Counted from the stretch's first letter, positions 16,738 to 26,875 are shown. The stretch is 64,000 nt of DNA from Hyphomicrobium sp. (GCA_016793445.1 JAEUME010000002.1:250501-314500), one strand, 5' to 3'. Notes: generated by a model from the sequence alone, not told the origin. Numbers and translations: made by a program.

Positions 16738-17865
16738 TCAGGCGGTGCGGGCGAGCCTGTGATTGTGGGGAATGCTGCCCAATTCCTTGACGCGGGCGGC
16801 AAATACCGTCTTTAGCGCGGTATCGATTTCCAACACGTTGTTGGTGAGGATTTCGCCGATCGGATCGGGGAAAATATACTTGTCGTAGCCATCCGCGCCC
16901 TCGATGTAATCGAACAGGCGTCCCCTGCGCTCGCGGTCGTAGTAGACCACCAGCTTGCCGACGTAGTCCTTATAACGCACGTTCTGGATAGCATCGAACT
17001 CGGCTTCAGTCTGGGCGAGATAGGCCAAGCGCCGGCGTACATAGGCCACGATTTCGAGTTCCCGCTCGGTGGTCTCGATGCGCTGGCCGAGCTGATGGAT
17101 GGGCATGGCCCCACCGCGGCTTTCCATGCCATGCTGGGCGCGCAAGCGGTCGACCACGGGAAGGATCAGGCTTTCATCGAACGCATTGCGGATCATCGGC
17201 GCATAATAGCGCTCGATCGCAACCTTGCGCACGTTCTTCAGTCCGATGCGCTCCAGGGCGAAGCGGCAGAATTCTTCCGAGGGGCCCTTGGCTTCCTCGA
17301 TGAATACGGTGCGCAGGCGCTTTTTGACAAGCTGGATGTGCGCGGCTTCGGCGATGGTCTCGGGATCGTAGGTGCCCTTCGTTGCCGATATCAGGGTCTC
17401 TATGGCCTCTTCCGAAACGCCTGCGCGCGCAATCGTCTCAAGATCGATCGTGAGGAATGGCTCCGCGTCCATCGCGTTTGGTTCGGCGGAGTCGACGAAG
17501 AGTTCAAAGAGAATGCCGTTTGTGAGGATACCGAGTTTGACGTCGGCAAGTGTATTGAAATACTGCCGAAGCTGCTCCCGGCTTTCTTCCAGGTCTGCTC
17601 CAACCTGCTTGCTTTCGATGGCAATGACGGGCACACCGTCGCGCAGGATGGCAAAGTCGACTTTGTTCCGGCTCGCAGGATCTACATCGGCCGCGTGCTG
17701 CGGGTAGACCTCGTAAGGGTTGGCGTAGTCGTAGCCCAGCAACCCGATGAATGGCAGCACCAGATAAAGCTTGGTGCTCTCTTCATTGGTACAGGCCGTC
17801 ATTATGCTGACGGATCGTTTGGCGAGTGCCAGCAGACCTGCACGAAGTTCGTTCGGTGTCATCAT
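16738..17865 (-). CDS. Orphan type I restriction HsdR N-terminal-like nuclease
   Basis: A 375-residue protein. Residues about 40-125 form a PD-(D/E)xK-type nuclease core resembling the HsdR N-terminal domain: KVDFAILRDG, then VIAIESKQVG with the E-x-K pair, then REQLRQYF. The rest is helical and ends in a domain with YVGKLVVYYDRERRGRLFDY. There is no helicase, methylase or specificity subunit beside it, so it is not a classical restriction system. Similar stand-alone proteins exist in many bacteria, with unknown role. Confidence 0.7.
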   Translation of the reverse strand: MMTPNELRAGLLALAKRSVSIMTACTNEESTKLYLVLPFIGLLGYDYANPYEVYPQHAADVDPASRNKVDFAILRDGVPVIAIESKQVGADLEESREQLRQYFNTLADVKLGILTNGILFELFVDSAEPNAMDAEPFLTIDLETIARAGVSEEAIETLISATKGTYDPETIAEAAHIQLVKKRLRTVFIEEAKGPSEEFCRFALERIGLKNVRKVAIERYYAPMIRNAFDESLILPVVDRLRAQHGMESRGGAMPIHQLGQRIETTERELEIVAYVRRRLAYLAQTEAEFDAIQNVRYKDYVGKLVVYYDRERRGRLFDYIEGADGYDKYIFPDPIGEILTNNVLEIDTALKTVFAARVKELGSIPHNHRLARTA

Positions 17866-17921
17866 AATCGTGTCGTGCCCCCGCGCCGCGCTTCTCTGAG
17901 ATCACTCAAGAGTAAAAGCGC

Positions 17922-17951
17922 GACAATCCCCCGAATCATTTGGGAATTGTC
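17922..17951. promoter_or_regulatory. Imperfect inverted repeat upstream of the nuclease gene
   Basis: GACAATCCC and GGGAATTGTC form an inverted repeat with a single-base bulge about 57-86 bp upstream of the nuclease start, between two genes transcribed leftward. It may be an operator or the end of a leuB leader; seen as symmetry only. Confidence 0.3.
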
Positions 17952-18043
17952 TCACGACGAGGGGCAGACGCGAAGAGGTTGATTTGTCAATAGCTTGTTA
18001 ATCGTTGCTGCGGCAAGTGCCTGGTAACGCAAGGCGTGCGCAA

Positions 18044-19159
18044 CTAGGCCATGAGCACCTGCAGCTCTTTCTCGATCGCGGCGCCCATCTGCGATGTGCC
18101 GACCTTGGTCATGCCCGTCTGCATGATGTCTGGCGTGCGCAGTCCCTTATCCAGCACGTTGGCGATCGCCTTTTCGATGAGGTCGGCTTCTTTGCCCATG
18201 TCGCAGGAATAGCGCAAGGCCATCGCGAAGGAGGCAATGGTGGCGATCGGGTTTGCAAGTCCTTTGCCGGCAATATCGGGAGCCGACCCGTGCACGGGCT
18301 CATAAAGCGCCTTGCGCTTGCCGGTCTTGGCGTCGGGGCTGCCGAGCGAGGCGGAGGGGAGCATGCCGAGCGACCCCGTCATCATGGCGGCTTCGTCGGA
18401 GAGCACGTCGCCGAACAGGTTGTCGGTGACGATCACGTCGAACTGCTTGGGATTGCGGATGAGCTGCATGGCGCAGTTGTCGGCCAGGATATGCTCAAGC
18501 TGGACGTCAGGCGCGTAGGACTTGTGCGTCTGGGTCACGACCTCGTTCCAAAGCACGCCGGTCTTCATGACGTTGCGCTTTTCTGCCGAGTGGACCTTGT
18601 TGGACCGCTTGCGGGCGAGGTCGAAGGCAACCTTGGCGATGCGCTCGATCTCGCGGGATGTATAAAGCTGCGTGTCGACGGCGCGCTTTTCCCCGTTTTC
18701 GAGTGTCACGATTTCCTTGGGCTCGCCGAAGTAGACGCCGCCCGTGAGCTCGCGCACGATCATGATGTCGAGGCCTTCGACCAGCTCGCGCTTCAAGCTG
18801 GAAGCGTCGGCGAGCGCGGGGTAACAGATGGCTGGGCGCAGGTTGGCGAAGAGGTCAAGATCCTTGCGCAGGCGCAGCAGGCCTGCTTCGGGGCGGTGTT
18901 CGTAAGGCACCTTGTCCCACTTGGGCCCGCCCACGGCGCCGAAGATGACAGCGTCCGCCGCCTTCGCCTTCGCCATCGCCGCGTCCGTGATGGCGACGCC
19001 GTGCTTGTCGTAGGCTGCGCCGCCGACCAGATCGCGCTCGACATTGAAGGTGGAGGACGTGTTCTTGGCGTTGAGGAAGGCGATCAGCCTCTCCACTTCG
19101 GCAATCGTCTCAACGCCGATACCATCGCCGGGCAGAAGAAGCAGAGAGTGGGTTGCCAT
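18044..19159 (-). CDS. leuB: 3-isopropylmalate dehydrogenase
   Basis: A 371-residue enzyme that oxidatively decarboxylates 3-isopropylmalate with NAD in leucine synthesis. The opening [19 protein letters not shown], the substrate arginines in LLRLRKDL, and [14 protein letters not shown] are family hallmarks. The ATG at 19159 is followed by [11 protein letters not shown]. leuD of the same pathway is at 59.4 kb; leuA and leuC are not in the window. Confidence 0.96.
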   Translation of the reverse strand: MATHSLLLLPGDGIGVETIAEVERLIAFLNAKNTSSTFNVERDLVGGAAYDKHGVAITDAAMAKAKAADAVIFGAVGGPKWDKVPYEHRPEAGLLRLRKDLDLFANLRPAICYPALADASSLKRELVEGLDIMIVRELTGGVYFGEPKEIVTLENGEKRAVDTQLYTSREIERIAKVAFDLARKRSNKVHSAEKRNVMKTGVLWNEVVTQTHKSYAPDVQLEHILADNCAMQLIRNPKQFDVIVTDNLFGDVLSDEAAMMTGSLGMLPSASLGSPDAKTGKRKALYEPVHGSAPDIAGKGLANPIATIASFAMALRYSCDMGKEADLIEKAIANVLDKGLRTPDIMQTGMTKVGTSQMGAAIEKELQVLMA

Positions 19160-19280
19160 GGGGGTTCCTTCACGATCATTTTTTAGGAATTGGGAATTTG
19201 GAGCCGGGTAGTGCTAGCCTCTTGGCGTGAGGGCTGCAAGCGAGCGCCGCATGCGGACGGCACTTTGGCGCAGAGGGGAC

Positions 19281-20318
19281 ATGAGGGCGGCGACACAACG
19301 ATCAGCGGCGTTGTTTTTTATGATATCTTGCGCTGCTTCAGGCAACACGGCGGCCGGTGAGCCGTTTCAGTTGTCTCTGCCGCTGGCGTGCGAGCCGCAT
19401 CGCACCTGCTTTATTCAAAGTTACCCAGACGTTGATCCTTCGGGTGAGACCAAGGATTATGCGTGCGGCGGCGCCACGTACGACAAGCATAACGGCGTCG
19501 ATTTCAGGCTTCTTTCGGCCAAAGCCACCGAGGCGGGCGTTGCAGTCCTGGCGGCTGCCGATGGGCGCGTGAAGGCCTCGCGCGACGGGGTGCCGGACGT
19601 GTTCTTTCGCCTCAACAAGCCGGGTGCGGTCAAAGGCCGGGAATGCGGCAACGGAGTCGTCATAACGCACGCAGACGGCTGGGAAACCAAGTATTGCCAC
19701 ATGAAGCAGGGTTCGGTGGCGGTCTCCAGATCCCAGTACGTCAAACGCGGGCAGAAGATCGGCCTGCTCGGCTTTTCGGGCATGGCCGATTTCGCGCACG
19801 TGCACATGAGCGTCCGTCACAACGGTGAGATCGTCGATCCGTTCGCACCGGATGCACCAAAAGGCGCATGTGGACTCAACGCAAAGGATCACAGCCTTTG
19901 GGAGCCTTCGGTCGTTGCCCAATTTGGCTATCGCAATGGTGAAATCATCGGCACGGGCTTTACCGCCAGCCCGCCGGATCCCAATAGTCTTGAGCTGGAC
20001 CATACGGCGCTTGCCGCTATGCGACCCGACAGCCCCGCTTTGCTATTCTATGCCCGCTTCATCAATCTGCTGGCCGGTGATCGCGTCCGCCTGCTCGTAA
20101 GCGGACCTGGCGGACCTTTGGTGGAGCAGCTTTCCGAACCGTTGGAACGCAACAAGGCGACGTACATCTCATATACCGGAAAGCGGCGGGGGGAGGCGCC
20201 CTGGCAGACCGGCCGTTACGAGGCGCGCGCAGAAATCGTCCGCGAAGGCGCCGTCGCGGCGGCCGCCGTCAGCGAATTGGATCTGCGTGCAGAAGCAGCT
20301 ACAGCCACCACGCCTTAG
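19281..20318 (+). CDS. M23-family metallopeptidase (LytM/peptidoglycan endopeptidase-like)
   Basis: 345 residues from the ATG at 19281, which has AGAGGGG just upstream; the frame is open to 19227. A hydrophobic leader contains FFMISC, possibly a lipobox. The zinc site of M23 is visible: H70-x3-D74 (HNGVD) and H173-x-H175 (HVHM), with YCHM between. The C-terminal about 110 residues form a beta-rich domain not seen in simple LytM proteins. It likely acts on peptidoglycan in the periplasm. Confidence 0.85.
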   Translation: MRAATQRSAALFFMISCAASGNTAAGEPFQLSLPLACEPHRTCFIQSYPDVDPSGETKDYACGGATYDKHNGVDFRLLSAKATEAGVAVLAAADGRVKASRDGVPDVFFRLNKPGAVKGRECGNGVVITHADGWETKYCHMKQGSVAVSRSQYVKRGQKIGLLGFSGMADFAHVHMSVRHNGEIVDPFAPDAPKGACGLNAKDHSLWEPSVVAQFGYRNGEIIGTGFTASPPDPNSLELDHTALAAMRPDSPALLFYARFINLLAGDRVRLLVSGPGGPLVEQLSEPLERNKATYISYTGKRRGEAPWQTGRYEARAEIVREGAVAAAAVSELDLRAEAATATTP

Positions 20319-20337
20319 ATAGAACCGGGTGCCCTAT

Positions 20338-20919
20338 CTAGAAGGGCATTGGAAAGGCCAGCGTGAACCCGCCAATGGTCGAGATGAGGCCGAGTGTTCC
20401 GAGCGCCATGCTGACTACCAGCAGGAAATTCCCCCCGGAGATGATTGCAACCGATGCCAGCACGATGGCGATCTGCAGCAGCGCTTCGCCGTAGTCGAAG
20501 TAGGGGTCGCGCTTCAGGGCGAGGTCACGGTCCTTTTCCAGCGACTTGCCTTTCTCCCAAAGCTCGTCGAGGCCCTCCAAGCGCTCCTTATCGCTTGTGA
20601 GTTTGGCATCCTGCGCCTTGTAATCGGCGATGCGCGCGGAAATCTTCTGGCGAATATCTTCGCTCAAATTCGGCTCCACGGCGAGCCGCATCTCAAGATC
20701 GTCGCTTTGCAGCCGCAGCGCCTGACGGCGCGCGTTCTTGGCTTGGAAGAAGGCCCAGGTATTGGAAGCTTCGATATTCTTCAAAGTGGCGTCCTTGGCG
20801 GCATTGCCTCCGCCCATGCTGCCGATCGCCAGGATCACCGCGAGGACGCCGATGTAAACGCCGATGTACTTATCGCGGCTGGACAGGCTCTTTGAATCGC
20901 CGAGTTCGTCGAGCGCCAT
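20338..20919 (-). CDS. DUF4337 family membrane protein
   Basis: A 193-residue protein. One membrane helix near the N-terminus (YIGVYIGVLAVILAIGSM) is followed by GNAAKDATLKNIEASNTWAF, the DUF4337 signature, a long charged coiled-coil (about 60-130), and two C-terminal membrane helices. Function unknown. It lies downstream of gpmA on the same strand with 53 bp between. Confidence 0.8.
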   Translation of the reverse strand: MALDELGDSKSLSSRDKYIGVYIGVLAVILAIGSMGGGNAAKDATLKNIEASNTWAFFQAKNARRQALRLQSDDLEMRLAVEPNLSEDIRQKISARIADYKAQDAKLTSDKERLEGLDELWEKGKSLEKDRDLALKRDPYFDYGEALLQIAIVLASVAIISGGNFLLVVSMALGTLGLISTIGGFTLAFPMPF

Positions 20920-20972
20920 GTGTCACCCCTCACCCCGTAAGGTTGCTTCAAGCCGAAACTTGAAATCGGCAG

Positions 20973-21647
20973 TCAGATAATGCGATCGACGGGCGGCGCT
21001 GCGGGCGACCGTGGCGCGATCAGGTCCTTGCGGTCGATGGCGCGGCCATCGGCTCCGAGGCGGTAGATGATCGGCGCGCCGGTCTGCAGCTCGCGCTTCA
21101 GGATCTCCTCCCCCGACAGGTTCTCCAGCACCATGATCAGCGCACGCAGAGAGTTGCCATGCGCGGCGACAAGAACATTCTTGCCCATGACGATGTGGGG
21201 CCAGATCTCGGCCTCGTAATAGGGTTGTACGCGCGCCAGCGTATCCTTGAGGCTTTCACCGCCGGGCGGCGCCACATCATAGGAGCGGCGCCAGATCATG
21301 ACCTGCTCCTCGCCCCATTTCTTGCGCGCCTCGTCCTTGTTCAATCCGGACAACTCGCCATAGTCGCGCTCGTTGAGCTTATCGGATCTGGTAATGGGCA
21401 CGTCCGCCTGATTGAGCTCGGACAAGATGATGTCGAGGGTATGCTGAGCGCGTTTGAGAGCACTGGTGAATGCGACGTCGAAGCGGATGCCTTCGTACTT
21501 GATGGCGCGCCCGGCAACACGCGCTTCAATCAGGCCCTTCTCGGTAAGATCCGGGTTGCGCCAGCCGGTGAACAAGTTGAGGCGGTTCCACTCGCTCTCG
21601 CCGTGGCGAACAAGAACCAGCACGTTATCGGTCAGGGCGTCAGTCAT
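20973..21647 (-). CDS. gpmA: 2,3-bisphosphoglycerate-dependent phosphoglycerate mutase
   Basis: A 224-residue glycolytic enzyme interconverting 3- and 2-phosphoglycerate. [10 protein letters not shown] holds the phosphorylated His15, [10 protein letters not shown] follows, and [10 protein letters not shown] holds the second catalytic His. The start is the ATG at 21647 (MTDALTDN), although the frame stays open into dapB. It is 35 bp downstream of dapB, a pairing usual in Hyphomicrobiales. Confidence 0.95.
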   Translation of the reverse strand: MTDALTDNVLVLVRHGESEWNRLNLFTGWRNPDLTEKGLIEARVAGRAIKYEGIRFDVAFTSALKRAQHTLDIILSELNQADVPITRSDKLNERDYGELSGLNKDEARKKWGEEQVMIWRRSYDVAPPGGESLKDTLARVQPYYEAEIWPHIVMGKNVLVAAHGNSLRALIMVLENLSGEEILKRELQTGAPIIYRLGADGRAIDRKDLIAPRSPAAPPVDRII

Positions 21648-21682
21648 CTCGGAATGTTTGCCATTTCTTGTGCGCCGTCCTC

Positions 21683-22480
21683 TCAGATACCCAACACGTC
21701 GGTCATCGCATAGAGCCCGGGCGCGCGGCCTTTTCCCCATTGGGCGGCCTTCACGGCGCCGCGAGCAAAAATGCCGCGGTCGGCTGCAAGATGGGTCAGC
21801 TCGATGCGCTCTCCATCGCCGGCGAAGATTACGGTGTGGTCGCCCACGACGCTGCCGCCGCGCAGCGTTGCAAAACCGATATCGCCCACGGTGCGCGGCC
21901 CTGTGTGTCCGTCGCGCGCACGCACCGAGCGTTGCGTCAATGAAACGCCACGCCCTTCGGCGGCAGCCTGGCCGAGCATAAGGGCAGTGCCCGAGGGTGC
22001 ATCGACCTTATTGCGGTGATGCATCTCGACAATCTCAATGTCAAAATCTTCCCCGAGCGCGGCCGCCACCTTGCGTGTCAGGGCGACGAGGAGATTGACG
22101 CCAAGGCTCATGTTACCGGCCTTGATGATCACGGTCTTCTTGGCAGCCTCTTGGATGGCAGCCTCGCTTGCGCCATCCAGGCCGGTCGTGCCGATGACGT
22201 GGACGGTTCCGTGCTCTGCGGCGCGCTTTGCAAAGTCTGCGGTGGCCTCAGGGCTCGTGAAGTCGAGGATGGCGCCGGCGGCAGCGATGACGGCTTCGCT
22301 GTTGTCGCTGACCGCAACACCAAGGTGCCCCAATCCAGCAAGTTCGCCAACGTCCTTGCCGAGCGCGGCACTACCGGGCCGTTCGCTTGCGCCTGACAGC
22401 GTGCACCCCGGCGCGGCGCTGACTGCGCGCACCAGCTCCAGCCCCATGCGGCCGGCCGCACCCATGACGGCGATTTTCAT
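21683..22480 (-). CDS. dapB: 4-hydroxy-tetrahydrodipicolinate reductase
   Basis: A 265-residue enzyme of the lysine/diaminopimelate pathway. The dinucleotide-binding GAAGRMG is at residues 7-13, the catalytic [15 protein letters not shown] is in the middle, and the C-terminal dimerisation region ends in [21 protein letters not shown] precedes the ATG at 22480. Upstream of gpmA and downstream of ppa on the same strand. Confidence 0.96.
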   Translation of the reverse strand: MKIAVMGAAGRMGLELVRAVSAAPGCTLSGASERPGSAALGKDVGELAGLGHLGVAVSDNSEAVIAAAGAILDFTSPEATADFAKRAAEHGTVHVIGTTGLDGASEAAIQEAAKKTVIIKAGNMSLGVNLLVALTRKVAAALGEDFDIEIVEMHHRNKVDAPSGTALMLGQAAAEGRGVSLTQRSVRARDGHTGPRTVGDIGFATLRGGSVVGDHTVIFAGDGERIELTHLAADRGIFARGAVKAAQWGKGRAPGLYAMTDVLGI

Positions 22481-22653
22481 AGCATCTCCCGGCGTTTTTC
22501 TGCGCGTCCCGGCGCGCACGTGGCCGGGATATAGCAACGCGGGCTGGGAAGCGAAAGTGCCGGGAGGGTGTTTTCCGCTTCGGTGCTAAATCACGTGTGT
22601 ACGCGTCGATTTCCGAGGCATGGCAGGTAGAGGCCGCTTTGTGGTCTGCGCAA

Positions 22654-23187
22654 TCAGGCCTTTTGGGCGGCCCGCTTCAAGGCTGCGGAAATCAGATTTT
22701 TGGCTTCATCCGCATGTCCCCAATGATCGATCTTCACCCACTTTCCGGGTTCCAGATCCTTGTAGTGGGCAAAGAAGTGCTCGATCTGTTCGACGAAAAT
22801 CTCTGGCAGGTCGGAATAAGTCTTCACCTTGTCATAGCGCTTGGTGAGCTTTGCCGAGGGTACCGCGATGATCTTTTCATCGCCGCCGCCGTCATCCTCC
22901 ATGACCAGCACGCCGACGGGCCGGCAGTTGATGACGGCCCCTGGAACAAGCGCGCGCGTGTTGCACACCAGGACATCGATCGGGTCTCCGTCGGCCGACA
23001 GTGTGTGCGGAACGAAACCGTAGTTTCCAGGATAGCGCATGGGCGTGTAGAGGAAGCGATCCACGATGAGCGCACCGGAAGCCTTGTCCATTTCGTACTT
23101 GATGGGCTCGCCGCCTACCGGGACTTCAATAATGACATTAATGTCCTCAGGCGGGTTGTTGCCGGGCTTCAAAGCATCAAGGCGCAT
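22654..23187 (-). CDS. ppa: Inorganic pyrophosphatase
   Basis: A 177-residue family I pyrophosphatase that hydrolyses PPi in the cytoplasm and pulls biosynthetic reactions forward. The metal-binding signature DGDPIDVLV and YPGNYGF are present. The ATG at 23187 follows GAAGAAGGAAACATCC, an ideal ribosome-binding site. Confidence 0.96.
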   Translation of the reverse strand: MRLDALKPGNNPPEDINVIIEVPVGGEPIKYEMDKASGALIVDRFLYTPMRYPGNYGFVPHTLSADGDPIDVLVCNTRALVPGAVINCRPVGVLVMEDDGGGDEKIIAVPSAKLTKRYDKVKTYSDLPEIFVEQIEHFFAHYKDLEPGKWVKIDHWGHADEAKNLISAALKRAAQKA

Positions 23188-23355
23188 GGATGTTTCCTTC
23201 TTCTCGGGCGTAAGGTGGACATGCAGCACCAATTGCCGTCAACGCCATCGTGCAGACAATCGTCATTTAGACGTAGGCGCTAGCGTGAAAGGCGCATGGG
23301 GGGCATTCATCGAGGTGGGTGGCGAGGGCGTCAAGAAAAAGGCGACGCCTGTGCC

Positions 23356-23422
23356 AGAGTGCCTTGCGGAACGGCCGGAGCGGATTTTCCGATCGCACGA
23401 CAAAACAAAGATTGGAACCGTG
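23356..23422 (-). repeat. Dispersed intergenic repeat, copy C (degenerate)
   Basis: AGAGTGCCTTGCGGAA, then GATTTTCCGATCGCACGACA and AAACAAAG, match in order the second block of copies A (1983-2098) and B (32414-32519), with substitutions and small deletions; the hairpin block is not recognisable. In orientation it lies downstream of the leftward GNAT gene, as the other two copies lie downstream of theirs. Confidence 0.6.
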
Positions 23423-23451
23423 CGCGATATCACTAAAAGCGGAAAGGGGCT

Positions 23452-23961
23452 TCAGCACCACGTGTAGGCGATCTTGCCGAGCTTGGCGACGCCAAAGCGT
23501 TCTGTCGTGCGCGCTGCGGGCCGTCCGCCGCGGCGCCAATAGAAAGCGCCCGCGCTTGCGTTATCCTCTAGCGCCCAGACGATGAGGCCATCAAGCCCGC
23601 GGCGATCCAATTCACTGCGGCACGCCTCAAACAAATGTTCGCCCAGGCCAAGACCCTGGTAGAGCGGGTCGATATAGAGCTCATAGATCTCGCCTTTGTA
23701 GGCACTGCTCGAACGCGCCGCGCCGCATGTCGCATAGCCGGCAATTTCGCCATCGACCTCGATGACCAGCAGATGCGCCTCTGTTCGGATGGCCTTGCTC
23801 CACCAAGCCTTTCCGCGGCGGCGGATGAGGCATTCCAAGTGCGCGTGGGGAATGATGCCGCTATAGGCAAGCCGCCACGTTCCGGCAAAAATTCCGGCCA
23901 GGGCTTCGCTGTCAGACTGTTCAGCCCGGCGGACGATCCGGGTGGTTTCTGCTCCGATCAT
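23452..23961 (-). CDS. GNAT-family N-acetyltransferase
   Basis: A 169-residue single-domain acetyltransferase. The acetyl-CoA-binding motif A is visible as YIDPLYQGLGLGEHLFEA (Q-x-x-G-x-G), preceded by the beta strand GEIYELYI; motif B is WALEDNASAGAFYWRRG. Substrate unknown. It stands alone between the phasin and ppa on the same strand. Confidence 0.85.
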   Translation of the reverse strand: MIGAETTRIVRRAEQSDSEALAGIFAGTWRLAYSGIIPHAHLECLIRRRGKAWWSKAIRTEAHLLVIEVDGEIAGYATCGAARSSSAYKGEIYELYIDPLYQGLGLGEHLFEACRSELDRRGLDGLIVWALEDNASAGAFYWRRGGRPAARTTERFGVAKLGKIAYTWC

Positions 23962-24014
23962 AGACGGACTATATCAAAGCGCGTTGGTATTAGGGAAAGT
24001 TCTTGGCGCCATGG

Positions 24015-24060
24015 CAAAAAATCAAGGGCGCCACCTCATCCGTGTGAGGTGGCGCCCTTG
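24015..24060 (-). terminator. Terminator of the phasin gene
   Basis: Read on the minus strand, AAGGGCGCCACCTCA and TGAGGTGGCGCCCTT form a long perfect stem followed by GATTTTTTG. It is about 55 bp past the phasin stop. Confidence 0.85.
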
Positions 24061-24115
24061 TCATGGAACGGAATCTCGTTCGTAACCAGCGGACTGACGC
24101 TGATTGTCCAGCAAT

Positions 24116-24592
24116 TTAGTTGATGGACTTGAACTGCTCCAGAGACTTGGTCGTAGCCGAGCCAACCGTTTCGAACGTCTGCTTGGCGACCTTCGAGGAG
24201 AGCTCAAAGAGCTCCTTCGACTGCGCGCCAGCGGCGGCGAACTGCTGCTGCCAGTAGTTGGCCTGGAGGCGTGCGATTTCAGGGAAGGTCTTGGCCTTCG
24301 CAATGGCCTGGGCGGCGTCGAACGCGGCCTCGGTGTTGGCAAGCGTGTTGGCGAGGAGCTTCTCGCCGATCGACTTGGCGCCGGCCTGAGCTGTGAGGAG
24401 CACGTCCTCGACGACCTTGGCGTTATCCTTCGTCGCAGCGGTAACCTTGTTGTAGACGTCACGCGACTTGGCGACGGCGTCCTCGGCGAATGCCGACATA
24501 TTTTCGGGGATCTTGGCGTCCTTGCCAGCCGAGAACATCTCCTGGGCCTGGCGGGTGAAGTCTTGAACCTGGCGGGTGAAAGCGTCGCTCAT
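24116..24592 (-). CDS. Phasin family protein
   Basis: A 158-residue all-helical, Ala/Lys-rich protein. It matches the phasin-2 type: MSDAFTRQVQDFTRQAQEMF, an amphipathic middle, and AAAGAQSKELFELSSKVAKQ near the end. Phasins coat polyhydroxyalkanoate granules, so the organism probably stores PHA. The ATG at 24592 follows GGAGACAATT. It has its own upstream AT-rich region and a strong terminator, suggesting a separate and highly expressed unit. Confidence 0.88.
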   Translation of the reverse strand: MSDAFTRQVQDFTRQAQEMFSAGKDAKIPENMSAFAEDAVAKSRDVYNKVTAATKDNAKVVEDVLLTAQAGAKSIGEKLLANTLANTEAAFDAAQAIAKAKTFPEIARLQANYWQQQFAAAGAQSKELFELSSKVAKQTFETVGSATTKSLEQFKSIN

Positions 24593-24730
24593 AATTGTCT
24601 CCACAATCGCTAATGGGGCTGGGGTATAATTTGCATCTGCCGGGCGGGCCGGGTCCGGCTCGTGTTCCGTGATCAAGTATGTAAGTTATTTCGTTGTGCG
24701 GCGCAATATAAATTATGACGTGAAATAAAA

Positions 24731-24743
24731 TGAACTAAGTTCA
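24731..24743. promoter_or_regulatory. Small palindrome upstream of the phasin gene
   Basis: TGAAC-TAA-GTTCA is a perfect dyad in the AT-rich gap between the helicase and phasin genes. It could be part of the phasin promoter region; no protein can be assigned. Confidence 0.25.
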
Positions 24744-24837
24744 ATTTGATCTTTCGTACACGAAAAGAGGCCTTTTAGACGCCTGCTTCCGCCCTTTTGG
24801 CTTCGCATGCGCAATATAGATTTATGAACAACTCGCG

Positions 24838-26208
24838 CTAGACAAGTGTCGGAAATGCATCACGATATCCTGTAGCAGCAGGATCGAAGAGGATGTCGGA
24901 CGGCGTCAAGGCGCGGGCTAGCGCAAGGCCCGAAAGTGACCGGCAACGCGACAAAGCGACATAGGTTTGCCCGTGCGCAAAAGATCCGCGCGCGAGATCC
25001 ACGTACACCTTGTCGAGCGTCAGCCCCTGAGCTTTGTGAATGGTTAGAGCCCAAGCCAAGCGAACGGGAAACTGCTTGAAGGTGCCCGCGACCGTTTCGA
25101 CGATCTTCTCCTGCGTCTGATCGAAAGCATAGCGCCGGTGCTCCCATGAGGTCTGCTCGACCTCGTATTCGCGCCCGTCGATCTCGATCCAGACTTGCTT
25201 GTCGGTCAAGCGGGCGACGCGTGCGACCGAACCGTTGACCCACCGCCGGTCGGGATCGTTCTTCAGCATCATGACTTTGGCGCCGGGCTTCAGGTCAAGG
25301 GCGGCGTCGGCAGGTTGCGCGCTTTCGCTGAAATCGCCCGTGATGCCCGCCGCGAAGCGCTTGGCAGGCCCCGGCAGTGCGTCGAGATAGGCGCCGTTGA
25401 TCCGGCGGGCGACCGCATTGGTCGGCGTCAGAATGACATAGGGTTCGCCTTCGCCAAGCGTCCGGATGGGATGAACGCGCGCGTTGAGCACGCCCAACTC
25501 CTCCTGCGTTGCCTCGCCGTCGCGAACGCGGTTCAAGACACGCACGAGCGCTTCGTCCTTCTGGCGGAAGACCTGCGTCAACTCCAGGCGCAGCGTGCCC
25601 GCGCCTTCCTGCAAGGCGCTCACAGAGAAGAAGAAGGGGCCGCCATGGGTATCGGCAAGATGTGCGGCGACTTCAGCTTCCTGAACAACCGGCGGCAGTT
25701 GATGGAGGTCACCGAACATGATGAGCCGCGCACCCCCGAAAGCCTCACGCGGACGGCCGCGATTGACCCGCAATGCATGATCGATGGCGCTCATCAGATC
25801 AGAGCGCACCATCGATACTTCGTCGATGACCAGGAAATCGAGTTTACGCATGATGCGGCCATTGCGGCTGCGGCGGATGTCGCTCGACTGGATGAGTCGT
25901 GGCGGAAAGCCGAAGAAGGAATGGATCGTTTGCCCACCGACATTGATCGCCGCCAATCCTGTCGGCGCCAGCACGACCATCTCCCCTTGGACCTGATCGC
26001 GCAGCGCTCTCAGAAGCGTTGACTTTCCCGTCCCCGCCCTGCCCGTAACGAACAGATGTCCGTCACCCTTGCGCACATAATCGAGCGCGGCTGCGAACTC
26101 GTTCGTCGGAAGGATCTCTCCCGGCCATACCGCATTCGCGCTGGCCGGCAGAGCGCCAGCAGAGGATTCGTCAGCGGCAATGTTCAAGCGGATACCCTGC
26201 ACAAGCAT
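24838..26208 (-). CDS. PIF1/RecD2-like superfamily 1B DNA helicase
   Basis: A 456-residue protein. Walker A GRAGTGKST is at 56-64, then APTGLAAINVGGQTIHSFF (motif Ia region), Walker B VIDEVSM, motif III FGDLHQLPPV, and C-terminal TIHKAQGLTLDKV with VALSRCRS (motifs V/VI). This set is typical of PIF1-like 5'-3' helicases, which unwind forks, R-loops or G-quadruplexes. Bacterial stand-alone versions are of unclear role. It is a single-gene unit. Confidence 0.88.
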   Translation of the reverse strand: MLVQGIRLNIAADESSAGALPASANAVWPGEILPTNEFAAALDYVRKGDGHLFVTGRAGTGKSTLLRALRDQVQGEMVVLAPTGLAAINVGGQTIHSFFGFPPRLIQSSDIRRSRNGRIMRKLDFLVIDEVSMVRSDLMSAIDHALRVNRGRPREAFGGARLIMFGDLHQLPPVVQEAEVAAHLADTHGGPFFFSVSALQEGAGTLRLELTQVFRQKDEALVRVLNRVRDGEATQEELGVLNARVHPIRTLGEGEPYVILTPTNAVARRINGAYLDALPGPAKRFAAGITGDFSESAQPADAALDLKPGAKVMMLKNDPDRRWVNGSVARVARLTDKQVWIEIDGREYEVEQTSWEHRRYAFDQTQEKIVETVAGTFKQFPVRLAWALTIHKAQGLTLDKVYVDLARGSFAHGQTYVALSRCRSLSGLALARALTPSDILFDPAATGYRDAFPTLV

Positions 26209-26395
26209 TTGGCCCGCGGCGTCTCAAATGGCCCGCGGCCGCGATTTGCATTGATTTGTCGTGTGCGAGTCTACCGCTCGCGCCGGCATTTGCCAGCCCG
26301 AAATGAGCCTCGTGCCCAGGCAGGTGAACCGTTCGGCTTGCCGAATTGATGACCTGCGCGAAGTTCGCGGGTTGGAAAGGTGAGCAGATTAAGGT

Positions 26396-26875
26396 TCAGC
26401 CGCGTCCCAGAGCGGCGCGCATGTTGGCCATGTCGGCTTCGGTCGTCTGCTCCGGAAGCTCGATGACCTCGCGCGTGGACAGAACCAGCAGGGCCACATT
26501 CGTCTTGTAGCCATCGTCGTCATAGCGCGTCTCGATGCGGAGACTGGAGACATCGGAGAACGGAATTTCGATCGCCTTGCGGGCGAGCAGACCTGTGCGC
26601 TCGATCGTGATGATGCGGGAAGCCTTATCGAGCGAGACGCGAGTGACATCACCCTGGTCCAGAACGCTGATGACATAGGCGGCTGTGGCGATCACGAAAA
26701 TTGCGCCCAAATAGATGTGCAACAGCACACTGGCGCTGCCGAGCGCGCGTGCATCGATAAGGAAGAGCACCAGCGCAGGGGCCGCCAGCCCAATCAGAAT
26801 AGGCGCAACGGCGTGGCGTCCCAGAAAACGGGACTCGGCTTCAACGCCAATTCCTACGGTGTGCTCCAGGCTCAT
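26396..26875 (-). CDS. Membrane protein with a PH-like domain
   Basis: 159 residues from the ATG at 26875; a TTG at 26902 is an alternative. Two membrane helices (about 24-41 and 49-66) are followed by a cytoplasmic beta-rich domain with VTRVSLDKASRIITIERTGLLARKAIEIPFSDVSSL, similar to bacterial PH-like (YdbT/DUF304-type) domains. Function unknown. Confidence 0.65.
   Translation of the reverse strand: MSLEHTVGIGVEAESRFLGRHAVAPILIGLAAPALVLFLIDARALGSASVLLHIYLGAIFVIATAAYVISVLDQGDVTRVSLDKASRIITIERTGLLARKAIEIPFSDVSSLRIETRYDDDGYKTNVALLVLSTREVIELPEQTTEADMANMRAALGRG

Noticed and set aside
18005..19186. A 393-residue plus-strand frame
   Set aside because: Antisense shadow of leuB, with no recognisable motif.
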